From Nitrosarchaeum sp. (GTDB lineage: Archaea; Thermoproteota; Nitrososphaeria; Nitrososphaerales; Nitrosopumilaceae), in contig NSIR01000007.1 in the NCBI GenBank assembly GCA_002737445.1, forward strand, positions 1 to 64,000: 64,000 bases of DNA, in the 5' to 3' direction. Under the pieces are notes generated by a model that saw only the letters and a list, made by a program, of their open reading frames with translations, was not told the DNA's origin and made no database searches. Shown piece after piece: positions 1-7,639 of the stretch; within the stretch, counting starts at the first letter, position 1; every line of letters starts with the position of its first letter. Position numbers and translations under genes: made by a program.

Positions 1-106
1 TTTTTACATTTTGTACAAATTCGATTCATAAATGATAAGAAAAAAGAACTCCTTTTATCTTTTATTGAATGTAAAGTAATAATAGATAACAAATGTAAAA
101 TCATAC

Positions 107-316
107 GTGAAGATACTATGTCCAAAATGTAAGAAAACTGCAGAATTATCAATGGATTATTCTTTTGTAAAATGTGAAAACTGTGATTTTGATATGAGTT
201 ATGGGGAATATGTTAAATTTGTTGCACATAATGAAATTACATATTCAGATATTCTTGGAGATTATACAGGTAGTACTGAAGGTCAGGCAGCAGGATCGCT
301 AGATGAATGGGATTAA
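107..316 (+). CDS. Small zinc-ribbon protein, acidic C-terminus
   Basis: A 69-residue protein with two CxxC pairs, CPKC near residue 5 and CENC near residue 23. Together they form a short N-terminal zinc ribbon; the C-terminal half is acidic and ends in Asp-Glu-Trp-Asp. The GTG start is the only initiator placed just before the first CxxC. A T-rich promoter-like stretch lies upstream around 50-65. Small zinc-ribbon proteins of this kind are common in Nitrosopumilus-type genomes and often act in nucleic-acid or protein binding, but no specific role can be assigned here. Confidence 0.7.
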   Translation: MKILCPKCKKTAELSMDYSFVKCENCDFDMSYGEYVKFVAHNEITYSDILGDYTGSTEGQAAGSLDEWD

Positions 317-376
317 CAACATAGTAAAATCATTTAGTAGATTGAAATAATTAGATTGTAAAATGGAGAAACATCA

Positions 377-1018
377 TTGGAATTTCTATTAGAAAATATA
401 CTTAATTTAATTGGATTTTTGGTAGGGCTTACAATAGGAATAATGTCATTAATTGGATTTAGAAATACAGGCAGTCCCACATTATTTAGATTAACAATTG
501 CATTTTTCTCAATAAGTGCAGGATTTTTTGTAATATGGATTGGATACATGTTAGAAGATTTTGTAATAAAAACAGGCAACATAGAAAGAGGGTTGCAAAC
601 TTTAGGAATTATAATTCAAACTGTTGGATATTTTTTCATAGCATTTTCACATAGTATCAAATCATTTTTTCCGAAGTCAAGATATTTTAGAACTGTTGGA
701 ATTTTTCCATTATTTTTAGTATCGTCTGTACAAGTGGAACATATCTTTAGATCTGTCTCATTCATTTTACTAGCTTATGGTGCAATTGAGACAATGTTAT
801 CATATATTGAAAACAAAAACAGAGGAGCTATATTCGTAGCGTTTGGATTGGCATCATTAGCTCTTGGAGAATTTTTAGGGTGGTATTCATTTGTATTCCC
901 AGAATCCATATTAAATTCACTATCAATAAGTATCAAAATTGTGGGTTTAATTGCATTATTTATTCCGATAAGCAAAATTCCTTTAAAACGAATAAAATTT
1001 GATAGTAATTTAGAGTAG
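377..1018 (+). CDS. Polytopic membrane protein, unknown function
   Basis: A 213-residue protein built almost entirely of hydrophobic segments, about six to seven predicted transmembrane helices, with short charged loops and a basic C-terminal tail. The start is TTG at the first codon of the hydrophobic N-terminus. I see no transporter signature, heme or metal ligands, or channel motif. It lies 60 bp behind the zinc-ribbon gene on the same strand and may be co-transcribed with it. It resembles the many lineage-specific membrane proteins of ammonia-oxidizing archaea; function unknown. Confidence 0.65.
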   Translation: MEFLLENILNLIGFLVGLTIGIMSLIGFRNTGSPTLFRLTIAFFSISAGFFVIWIGYMLEDFVIKTGNIERGLQTLGIIIQTVGYFFIAFSHSIKSFFPKSRYFRTVGIFPLFLVSSVQVEHIFRSVSFILLAYGAIETMLSYIENKNRGAIFVAFGLASLALGEFLGWYSFVFPESILNSLSISIKIVGLIALFIPISKIPLKRIKFDSNLE

Positions 1019-1141
1019 ATTCACATTAGGCTCAAATCAATTACAAAATCAAAATTTGTCAAATTCTTTTATCTTTTTAGTGTATTGCAAAATATCAACT
1101 CACTCTCATAGAAATTACAAAAATAAGCAATACGAGAAGAC

Positions 1142-1429
1142 ATGGCAGAATATAGAACACATATGAAAATTATTGGAGATATATTATCAACTACACGTGA
1201 TGATTTACAAGATGAAGAGGGTGCTACAGTAACCTATCTTATAAGAAAAGCTAACATTTCACATTCCAGAATTTCAAGAATTTTAAAGACACTAGTATCT
1301 CAGGGATTATTAGAACAGACAGATGTACAAAATTCCAACAAATATAAAATTAGTCAGTCGGGACGAGAATTCCTGCAAGCATATTACACATTTACCACTT
1401 TTGCAGATAATTTTGGTTTAACAATTTAA
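1142..1429 (+). CDS. Winged-helix transcriptional regulator (paralogue of the gene at 8304)
   Basis: A 95-residue single-domain winged helix. An N-terminal helix (YRTHMKIIGDIL) is followed by a helix-turn-helix whose recognition helix is around NISHSRISRILKTL, then a beta wing with NKYKISQSGREFL. It is clearly paralogous to the product at 8304-8591: same length, same YRT..M.I..D.L opening, same SHSR.S..L recognition motif and the same ending around FG. It probably binds DNA as a dimer. A TATA-like T/A stretch lies near 1070-1080. The targets are unknown. Confidence 0.8.
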   Translation: MAEYRTHMKIIGDILSTTRDDLQDEEGATVTYLIRKANISHSRISRILKTLVSQGLLEQTDVQNSNKYKISQSGREFLQAYYTFTTFADNFGLTI

Positions 1430-1515
1430 TTTTCTATTTCTTCAAATTCATCTAAATTATCATCAAAATCATCTTGAAAATCTGTATCCTCATATTCAGA
1501 TGATGGATTAGACAT
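1426..1515 (-). CDS. Tiny acidic protein (29 residues), tentative
   Basis: On the minus strand an ATG at 1515 opens a 29-codon frame very rich in Asp and Glu (pattern DDFDDNLDEFEE). It ends convergently with the winged-helix gene, overlapping its stop by a few bases. An AT-rich promoter-like stretch lies behind the start. The composition is too biased to be typical of random AT-rich frames, but no homologue is known to me, so this is a guess that a small acidic protein is made. Confidence 0.35.
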   Translation of the reverse strand: MSNPSSEYEDTDFQDDFDDNLDEFEEIEN

Positions 1516-1594
1516 GATATCTAATTAAAATTTGTTCGTAAAAAATGTATTCAAATGTAAATGAATAATTAAAGAAAAGAAATACAATTAGTAA

Positions 1595-2191
1595 TTGAAA
1601 ATAAAGTGTGATAAAATAGGTATTGCAAAAGCAAGTAAAATAATCAAAAATGGAGGAGTTGTGGTTTTTCCAACAGACACAGTATACGGAATTGGTTGTG
1701 ATCCATACAATAAAGATGCAATTAAAAGAATTTATAAAATTAAATCAAGAAAAAGTTCTAAATCATTACCAATTTTAGTTTTTTCAAAAGACATAGCAAT
1801 GAGTATTGTGGAATTTGATAAAAATTCTGAAAAAATTGCCGATGAATTTTGGCCGGGGCCTTTAACTTTAATTTTAAAATTAAAAGATAGAAATCTAGAA
1901 TCATTAAGTGTGAATGGAAAAATTGCCATACGAGTTCCCAAACATTCATCTACGCTAAAACTTTTAAAAGAATGTAATTTTTTAATTGGAACAAGTGCAA
2001 ATATTTCTGGAACTGGTTCATTTACAAATCCAGCAGAGTGCTACCAAAATATTCAGGATTTTGATCTTTTTTTGGATGGTAAAACAATTTCAAGTGATGG
2101 AGAATCAACAATAATTGAATTTGAAGAAGATAAATTAAAAATTCACAGAGAAGGAATTTTAAAAGAAAGAGATATTGTGAAAATACTTTGA
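1595..2191 (+). CDS. L-threonylcarbamoyladenylate synthase (Sua5/YrdC/TsaC family)
   Basis: A 198-residue protein with the YrdC fold. It would make threonylcarbamoyl-AMP from threonine, bicarbonate and ATP, the first step of t6A37 tRNA modification. Visible signatures are the N-terminal FPTDTVYGIGCDP motif, the KSRKSSKSLPILV basic motif, FWPGPLTL, the IAIRVP strand and TSANISG near residue 135. It is the short YrdC-like form without the C-terminal Sua5 domain. The start is TTG. Its stop overlaps the next start (ATGA-type overlap), and a KEOPS Cgi121 fusion lies two genes on, which fits a t6A context. Confidence 0.93.
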   Translation: MKIKCDKIGIAKASKIIKNGGVVVFPTDTVYGIGCDPYNKDAIKRIYKIKSRKSSKSLPILVFSKDIAMSIVEFDKNSEKIADEFWPGPLTLILKLKDRNLESLSVNGKIAIRVPKHSSTLKLLKECNFLIGTSANISGTGSFTNPAECYQNIQDFDLFLDGKTISSDGESTIIEFEEDKLKIHREGILKERDIVKIL

Positions 2192-2709
2192 ATCTGATAA
2201 TTACATGTGCAAGATATTTCGAATTAGAAACTAGTCAAGAATTACAAGGAATTTTAGAAAATTTAGGGGATTTAAAACCAATAATAACTATTACAGATAT
2301 GTCTGGAATTTTAACTGTTAAAACTAAAATAGATGCAATTGAAGTTGTAAGAAAAATTAAAGAAATGGTGCTAGAGGAGCCATGGTGTATCAGATATTCC
2401 CTAAGAATAATACCGATTCAAAAAATCATTGAAACAAATATGGATAGTATTGAAAATGGAATTTCAGAGATAATCAATTTACTCTCTAATGAAGAAACAT
2501 ATAGAATATCTATTGAGAAACGAAATTCAAATATTTCCACTCAAGAATTAATAACTAAAATTGCAAAAAAAATCAAAAATAAAGTATCTTTAGATTTTCC
2601 AGATAAAATTATTTTAATTGAGATATTGGGAAAAAATACAGGAATTTCAATTATTAAAAATACAGATATTTTAAGTATTGAAAAAATAAAGCGCGGAATA
2701 TCAGAATAA
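2188..2709 (+). CDS. THUMP-domain RNA-binding protein (Tan1-like)
   Basis: A 173-residue protein starting inside the stop of the Sua5/YrdC gene, so translationally coupled to it. The layout is that of a THUMP module: an N-terminal ferredoxin-like half with LIITCARYFE and ELQGILENLGD, then a THUMP half with the strand YRISIEKRNSN and the helix TQELITKIAKKIKNKVSLDFPDKII. No methyltransferase or other catalytic domain follows, as in Tan1, the partner for tRNA ac4C12 formation. It probably binds tRNA. Its 3' end overlaps the convergent Cgi121 fusion gene by 9 bp. Confidence 0.72.
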   Translation: MNLIITCARYFELETSQELQGILENLGDLKPIITITDMSGILTVKTKIDAIEVVRKIKEMVLEEPWCIRYSLRIIPIQKIIETNMDSIENGISEIINLLSNEETYRISIEKRNSNISTQELITKIAKKIKNKVSLDFPDKIILIEILGKNTGISIIKNTDILSIEKIKRGISE

Positions 2710-3474
2710 AATTGCTGCTTTCTCTACTAGTAAATCTACAAGGGGATCATCAGATAAAATTGTATCAAGTTGTTTATTTGTAATATTAAAATATTTTTTT
2801 ATAAATAAAGTATTATCTATTTCAAATACGTTTACAGATTGATATTTTAATTCATCATAAAGTTTATCCAAGTTTTTTTTACTACCAAGTGCAATTAATA
2901 TAAAATTCTGTTTTGATTTAATTCCAGCAGAATTAATTGCAAATGAAATTTGTGATGAAATAGCAAATCGCATTAAAATATCTATTTCAAATTTATTTGA
3001 AAGCAACGTATTATTTTTATCAGAATTAACAGATAACGATATGATTTTCCTTAGATGTGATTTATTTAAAATAAAATTACTGGATATAGCCTGTAATTTG
3101 ACTTTTGGGAATTGTTTTCTAAGTACATCAATGTATTTTACATCCATATCTTTTTCACCTTTAAATTCAATTGCTTGAATTAATTTATTTGAAATATCAA
3201 AGACTAATCTTTTAGAAGAACCCCCATGAATGATTGGAATAATACTCACTAGATCATTATTTTTAATTATTGTTGATTTTCCGTCTATTGCGGAAGAATC
3301 AATCCCATTAATTGCAATTAAGATGTTTTCAACATCCAAATTTGGCGTATTTTCAGGTTTTAATTGTAAAATTAAATCAATAAGGTCTTGAAGTGGGATA
3401 TCAGATTTATCAATTTGGACTTGATCAGTAATGAATGACTTTTTTGCACCACCTACAAATTTTACTAAAATCAT
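2701..3474 (-). CDS. Urm1/MoaD-like ubiquitin-fold domain fused to KEOPS subunit Cgi121
   Basis: A 257-residue protein with two regions. Residues 1 to about 82 look like a small beta-grasp sulfur carrier or archaeal ubiquitin-like protein: LIAINGIDSS, a dispensable loop, NNDLVSIIPIIHGG. The HGG is exactly how Urm1 and MoaD proteins end, but here the chain continues. Residues from about 90 on match Cgi121 of the KEOPS t6A complex (QAISSNFILNKSHLRKIISLS, EIDILMRFAISSQISFAIN, FILIALGSKKNLDKLYDEL). Cgi121 delivers tRNA to KEOPS by binding its CCA end. The fusion is explicit in one frame with no frameshift. Whether the HGG is processed is unknown. Confidence 0.8.
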   Translation of the reverse strand: MILVKFVGGAKKSFITDQVQIDKSDIPLQDLIDLILQLKPENTPNLDVENILIAINGIDSSAIDGKSTIIKNNDLVSIIPIIHGGSSKRLVFDISNKLIQAIEFKGEKDMDVKYIDVLRKQFPKVKLQAISSNFILNKSHLRKIISLSVNSDKNNTLLSNKFEIDILMRFAISSQISFAINSAGIKSKQNFILIALGSKKNLDKLYDELKYQSVNVFEIDNTLFIKKYFNITNKQLDTILSDDPLVDLLVEKAAILF

Positions 3475-3520
3475 TCCATATCATCAAATGTAAAAATTAA
3501 TTTTTATTATTTTACCGAAT

Positions 3521-3829
3521 TTATTCTTCTTCATCTTCATCTATGTCTGATTCAGAATCTTCGTCGGAGATATTATCAGTTGCAGAAATCTTTTCCTTCA
3601 GAGTGAAATTTTCAAGTTTTGAGGATTCAATTTGAGATTGTTTTACTTTTTCTTCTCTGATTTCTTTTTTAATAAATTTAGTAATATATCCAGCAATTTC
3701 ATTTTTAAGTCCTTTTGAACGAATTATAGCTATTTCATTTAATGCTTTTTTATTATCTGCAAAATCTTCTCCAAATTTTTGCTTGTGATCTTCCATTACA
3801 TCATATGAAAGACGTTTTATTCTATCCAA
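3521..3829 (-). CDS. rps17e: Ribosomal protein eS17 with long acidic tail
   Basis: A 102-residue small-subunit protein. The first 60 residues are the eS17 fold: VKRLS-like start, FGEDFADNKKALNEIAIIRSKGLKNEIAGYITKFIKK. The family hallmark is the IAII.SK.LRN.IAGY.T core. The remaining 40 residues form a charged linker and a very acidic end (SDEDSESDIDEDEEE), absent from the shortest archaeal eS17. It is followed on the same strand by the Cgi121 fusion gene 46 bp downstream, so the two may be co-transcribed. Confidence 0.92.
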   Translation of the reverse strand: MDRIKRLSYDVMEDHKQKFGEDFADNKKALNEIAIIRSKGLKNEIAGYITKFIKKEIREEKVKQSQIESSKLENFTLKEKISATDNISDEDSESDIDEDEEE

Positions 3830-3861
3830 TATTGGTATAATGATTAAAGGGTTTTTTATAC

Positions 3862-4617
3862 CTATATTTGAAGAAATGATTTTGAATTTTCTTCTAATAA
3901 TGAAGCCATTTCTTCGTATGATTTACCAAGTATTTTGGAGGCACAAAATACAACACTTGGTATAAAACTAATTTGTCCAGATTTCATTTCAAAGCATTTT
4001 GAGAATCTCACTGGACCGTCTGTTTCCACAAGAATTTTTGTTTCAGATGTTTTAGATAATAATATCTGTTTATCATTTGCATAAATCATTACTGGACCAT
4101 ATGAAACAAAAAAATCCATGTCCATAGCTTTTTGTAATTGTTTTTTATTTCCATCAAACCAATGCAATAATGTATGTTTAGAGTCATATGAAGTCATTAT
4201 AGAAAATATTTCATCAAGACTTTTTCTCGAATGAATTGATATGGGTTTTTGATATTTTTCTGCAAGAGATAATAGAGTTTCAAAAATATGAATTTGTTTT
4301 TTATGATCTTCATTTGATGTTTCATATGTTGGATCTAATCCAATCTCCCCAATACCAGAAATACGTTGGTGATTTTTATCAATAATATCAATCATTAATT
4401 CCAGATCATCATGTATATGTTCAGGATGAATTCCAATAAATGGTAAAATAAGTTCACTTTTTGTTGATAGTTCTAAAGTTCGTTTAGAAGTTATAGTGTC
4501 TACAGATACACAACAAGATTTAATTTTAATATTTTCCATTCCTTTAATTATATAATCTAAATCATTTTGATATTCTAAATCAGATAAATGAATATGAGAG
4601 TCATATAGCCAAGTCAA
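3862..4617 (-). CDS. TatD-family metal-dependent deoxyribonuclease/hydrolase
   Basis: A 251-residue TIM-barrel hydrolase of the amidohydrolase superfamily. It has the N-terminal metal motif DSHIHL (residues 6-11), GIHPEH near residue 60, the GEIGLD metal glutamate motif near 90, PISIHSRKS near 125, a histidine at LLHWF, and the C-terminal VETDGP aspartate. These are the TatD signature positions. TatD enzymes are 3'-5' exonucleases or DNases with Mg2+. It sits upstream of eS17 on the same strand and is divergent from the histone gene. Confidence 0.9.
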   Translation of the reverse strand: MTWLYDSHIHLSDLEYQNDLDYIIKGMENIKIKSCCVSVDTITSKRTLELSTKSELILPFIGIHPEHIHDDLELMIDIIDKNHQRISGIGEIGLDPTYETSNEDHKKQIHIFETLLSLAEKYQKPISIHSRKSLDEIFSIMTSYDSKHTLLHWFDGNKKQLQKAMDMDFFVSYGPVMIYANDKQILLSKTSETKILVETDGPVRFSKCFEMKSGQISFIPSVVFCASKILGKSYEEMASLLEENSKSFLQI

Positions 4618-4711
4618 TACTTTAAATTTTAAAAATAGTCTGTATAAATCGATTCCTTAGTGATATTTATTTACTCATAGTCTTTTATCTAAAAAAAAAT
4701 AATACGAATCA

Positions 4712-4927
4712 ATGAAATCATCTGAGCTTGGTATTTCTGCAATGTATAGAATTTTAAAAAAATCAGGTGCTGACAGAGTTAGTGATGAATCAGCCGAAGA
4801 ATTAAGAGATATAATTGAAAACTTGGCTAATAAAATTGCAAAAAGTGCAGTTGATATGGCATCTCATGCAGGAAGAAAAACCATAAAAGCGGAAGATGTC
4901 AAACTTGCTTCAAAACCATTTATTTAA
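4712..4927 (+). CDS. Archaeal histone
   Basis: A 71-residue histone fold: helix 1 around SAMYRILKKSGADRVS, the long helix 2 SAEELRDIIENLANKIAKSAVDMASHAGRKTI, and helix 3 AEDVKLASKPF. The RKT and KAEDV positions are the conserved DNA-contact loop and helix-3 cap. It is a minimal single-domain histone without tails and would form dimers that wrap DNA. Its own promoter-like T-rich stretch (TCTTTTATCT) lies around 4680-4690, in the gap shared with tatD. Confidence 0.95.
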   Translation: MKSSELGISAMYRILKKSGADRVSDESAEELRDIIENLANKIAKSAVDMASHAGRKTIKAEDVKLASKPFI

Positions 4928-4972
4928 TTTTAATCTAAAGAGTTTAATTATTCATTTCATATTTTTGAAAAC

Positions 4973-5044
4973 GGTGCGGTGGCAGAACGGTTATGCGTGA
5001 GCCTGCAAAGCTTATACAAAGGGGTTCGACTCCCTTCCTCACCT
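4973..5044 (+). tRNA. tRNA-Cys (GCA)
   Basis: A cloverleaf folds with acceptor GGTGCGG / CCTCACC (one C-T mismatch at the fifth pair). The anticodon stem is TGAGC / GCTTA around the loop CTGCAAA with anticodon GCA, and the T-loop is TTCGACT. The discriminator is T and CCA is not encoded. There is no intron. It lies between the histone and the cupredoxin genes. Confidence 0.88.
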
Positions 5045-5051
5045 TAGAATT

Positions 5052-5561
5052 TTAACTTAATTCAACAATTACTTGTCCTTTCATCCAAGGATGCAATGTA
5101 CAAAAATAATCATATGTCCCTATCTTTTCAAAAATGAATCTAAAAGATTCATTTGGATCTAAATGTTCACTATCAAAATATCCAGTTGGTTTGCTATAAT
5201 AACCAGAAGTCACACTATGAAATGCGGAATCTTCGTTTTTCCAAATAACTGCATCTCCTTGTGTTATTACAATTTTTGATGGTATGTAGCAAGAATCAGT
5301 TTTTTCACATCCTGGACGTGAAACTTTTGTTGGCATGATAATGTCTGCTTTAAGATTGATTTTAGAATCATCAATATCTTGAATAAAATTTTTATTTTGA
5401 GATTGAATTACAAGTCCAAATATCACACATCCAATGATAATCATCATAGAGACTAAAATAATAAAAAACTTCCAAAAATTATATCGTATGTTGAACAGAG
5501 TTATTATGATATTACCAGAGTTTCTAAATATATAGGATGTCAGACAAACTACTTGGTTCAC
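5052..5561 (-). CDS. Membrane-anchored blue copper protein (cupredoxin)
   Basis: A 169-residue protein with one N-terminal transmembrane segment (about residues 30-52) followed by an extracellular plastocyanin/azurin-like domain. The type-1 copper ligands are visible: His115 (AFHSVTSG) and the C-terminal cluster Cys154, His157, Met160 in YFCTLHPWM. Ammonia-oxidizing archaea use many such small copper proteins as periplasmic electron carriers. The start is uncertain. The GTG at 5561 overlaps the divergent gene, while ATG codons at 5447/5444 have a TATA-like box behind them but would truncate the membrane helix. Confidence 0.85.
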   Translation of the reverse strand: MNQVVCLTSYIFRNSGNIIITLFNIRYNFWKFFIILVSMMIIIGCVIFGLVIQSQNKNFIQDIDDSKINLKADIIMPTKVSRPGCEKTDSCYIPSKIVITQGDAVIWKNEDSAFHSVTSGYYSKPTGYFDSEHLDPNESFRFIFEKIGTYDYFCTLHPWMKGQVIVELS

Positions 5562-7304
5562 AATAGTAATGGATTACTTGAATACATTCCAGGTTCCCAT
5601 GCCATATTAGCCCAAAAAAATTCTAGTCTTCCTTTAGAAGGATTTTCAGAAAATGTTAAGATGAGTATTCAAGAATATGCTGAAAATTCTAAAAGTGATG
5701 TAGAAAAAGGTAAAAATTTTCTTCAATGGGTACTAACACGTGTTTTTGAGGCTACAGAAGACGATGCAGCCGATGCAATCGTTGATGGTGCAAATGATCT
5801 TGGTATTGATGCATATCTTCCAGTAGATTTTTCAGATAATACAATTCGTCTATTCCAATCAAAATACGGAACATCCCATTCATTTGAAGCAATTGCCAAA
5901 TTCAAAGAAGATGCAAATCGCTTACTTGGAAAAGATATATCAAAAATGAGACCAGAATTAGCTCAACTTGTTACAAAAATCAAGGAAAAAAATCTAAAAA
6001 TCAAGTGCTGCTATGTTACAGATCAAAAAGTAGAGTATCAAGATGATCTCATAGAAATTATAGATATCGAAAAGATTATTCAGAAATTATGGGAACGGAT
6101 AAAAAAACCTGCGGCTGGAAAAAAATCATCAATAAAATTAGAAAGAATGCTCAGACACGAAAATACAATTCTAGGTATTTTGAAACTACGAGAATTGACA
6201 GAATTTGTAAGTAAAAATAAGGATTATGTTTTCGAATCAAACATTAGGCAATGGATGCAATTTAAAACATCGGTAAATAAAGGATTACGAGAAACGCTTC
6301 AGAGTAATCCAGGAAAATTTTTTTATTATAATAATGGAATTACAATCGTAGTTAGTGATTTTGAAGAATTAGGAGATAATATGATTGAATTATTTGCACC
6401 TCAAATTGTAAATGGTGCACAAACATCTAATTCTATTCTTGATCATTCTAAACGAACCAAAAACATGGATGGTTCCATGACAGTGACTATTATTAAAGCA
6501 GATGATGAACAAGAACAAAATAACATTACAAAATACAGAAATTCACAAAATTCAGTTAGAGGAAAAGATCTTGTTTCACTTATGGATTTTCACAAATCAA
6601 TTAAATCACAATTGAAAAACTGTGGTTATTTTTATGAGATTCAAGCTGGATCATTTGATACAAAATCAAAATCAAAACAATCAGAATATGAAGGAGATTT
6701 GATATATAATGAATATCTTCCAGATAATCATAAAAAAGTAATTGTGGCAAAAGATGCCATTCAGGCTCTTGTAGCTGGAATTGAACAAAGACCTACTGAA
6801 GCATATAGTTCTCCAGCTCAATTTCTTCCAAGAGGAAGCAAATATGACGATATATTCAATGATAATTTAAAAGATGATTATAGAATTTTGTTATACCCAT
6901 ATCTTGTAAAAGAGTATGCAAAAAAGACATTGAAGTATGGAAAACAGGGAGGACATAAAACAAAAAGATATGCAACTTTATTTTATGTTGGAGTTTATTT
7001 TAGAATTTTACATAAAAAAATATTAGAAACTAAAGGTGATTTTAAAAGTGATGTAAGAAAAATGGAGCCAATATTCCGTAGTTTCAAATTAAATTCTAGA
7101 ATTTTAAAGATTACAGATATTGTAGTTACAAAATTTTTAGAAGATACAGTGGTAGATGATGAAATAGAATTAGCAAATACAAAACATAATTTCTTTTCAC
7201 AGCATGTATGGAATGATTCAATGCTCAGAGTTGTTGATAAAAAAATAAGACAGGAAGAGGAAGAGGTTTTAATCTTAAAAAAACTTGCAAACAACTTATT
7301 TTAG
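5553..7304 (+). CDS. AIPR-family protein with PD-(D/E)XK nuclease-like N-terminus (putative phage defence)
   Basis: A 583-residue protein recognisable as AIPR (abortive infection phage resistance) family. The core has LRETLQSNPGKFFYYNNGITIV and PQIVNGAQTSNSI around residues 250-300, followed by a charged helical C-terminus. Residues 70-105 read GANDLGIDAY...IRLFQSKYG, the GxD...QxK arrangement of Mrr-like PD-(D/E)XK nucleases (Asp86, Gln102, Lys104). The TTG start has a TATA-like TAAATATATAGG 20 bp upstream; a later ATG at 5661 is the alternative. No partner toxin, helicase or methylase is adjacent. Family members are linked to phage resistance, but the mechanism is not known. Confidence 0.8.
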   Translation: MVHNSNGLLEYIPGSHAILAQKNSSLPLEGFSENVKMSIQEYAENSKSDVEKGKNFLQWVLTRVFEATEDDAADAIVDGANDLGIDAYLPVDFSDNTIRLFQSKYGTSHSFEAIAKFKEDANRLLGKDISKMRPELAQLVTKIKEKNLKIKCCYVTDQKVEYQDDLIEIIDIEKIIQKLWERIKKPAAGKKSSIKLERMLRHENTILGILKLRELTEFVSKNKDYVFESNIRQWMQFKTSVNKGLRETLQSNPGKFFYYNNGITIVVSDFEELGDNMIELFAPQIVNGAQTSNSILDHSKRTKNMDGSMTVTIIKADDEQEQNNITKYRNSQNSVRGKDLVSLMDFHKSIKSQLKNCGYFYEIQAGSFDTKSKSKQSEYEGDLIYNEYLPDNHKKVIVAKDAIQALVAGIEQRPTEAYSSPAQFLPRGSKYDDIFNDNLKDDYRILLYPYLVKEYAKKTLKYGKQGGHKTKRYATLFYVGVYFRILHKKILETKGDFKSDVRKMEPIFRSFKLNSRILKITDIVVTKFLEDTVVDDEIELANTKHNFFSQHVWNDSMLRVVDKKIRQEEEEVLILKKLANNLF

Positions 7305-7315
7305 ATTTTTAAGCA

Positions 7316-7374
7316 GGTAGAAGTCTAACCAAGTAAAAATTTGCAGAAGGTTTACAGTGGTCAGACTACCTACC
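7316..7374 (+). ncRNA. Long imperfect hairpin directly behind the AIPR gene
   Basis: Four successive complementary blocks pair in register: 7316-7320 with 7370-7374, 7322-7326 with 7363-7367, 7328-7331 with 7358-7361, and 7333-7337 with 7351-7355. This gives 19 base pairs with only 1-2 nt bulges and a 13-nt loop, beginning 12 nt after the AIPR stop codon. No U-run follows immediately, so it is not a simple terminator. It could be a 3'-UTR structure, a processing site or a small RNA. Confidence 0.5.
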
Positions 7375-7469
7375 TAAAATTGATATAAACATGTATTATT
7401 TAACATAATTTTTCAAAACATTCTCAGATCTAGAATCTTTTTTATAGAGATTAAAAAAAGCACAATTAC

Positions 7470-7637
7470 TTGGGAACTAAAGAAAAATGTACGATTTGTA
7501 ATGATAAAATATCTTTACATTTTAATCCAATGGATGAATGGGTGGGGATTAAAGGTCCACTTTGCGGAAAATGCTATTCAAAAAAATTAGATAAGCATTA
7601 TCCAGGAGATCACGTTAGAGTGAACAAAGAAGAATAA
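7470..7637 (+). CDS. Small zinc-ribbon protein (55 residues)
   Basis: A TTG at 7470 opens a 55-codon frame with two CxxC pairs: CTIC near residue 7 and CGKC near residue 32. A central stretch (ISLHFNPMDEWVGIKGPLCGKCYSKKL) separates the knuckles by about 22 residues, which is the spacing of a zinc ribbon. An AT-rich promoter-like element (TCTTTTTTATAG) lies 30 nt upstream. It ends 2 bp from the convergent gene at 7640. The metal site is seen; the function is unknown. Confidence 0.68.
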   Translation: MGTKEKCTICNDKISLHFNPMDEWVGIKGPLCGKCYSKKLDKHYPGDHVRVNKEE

Positions 7638-7639
7638 AA

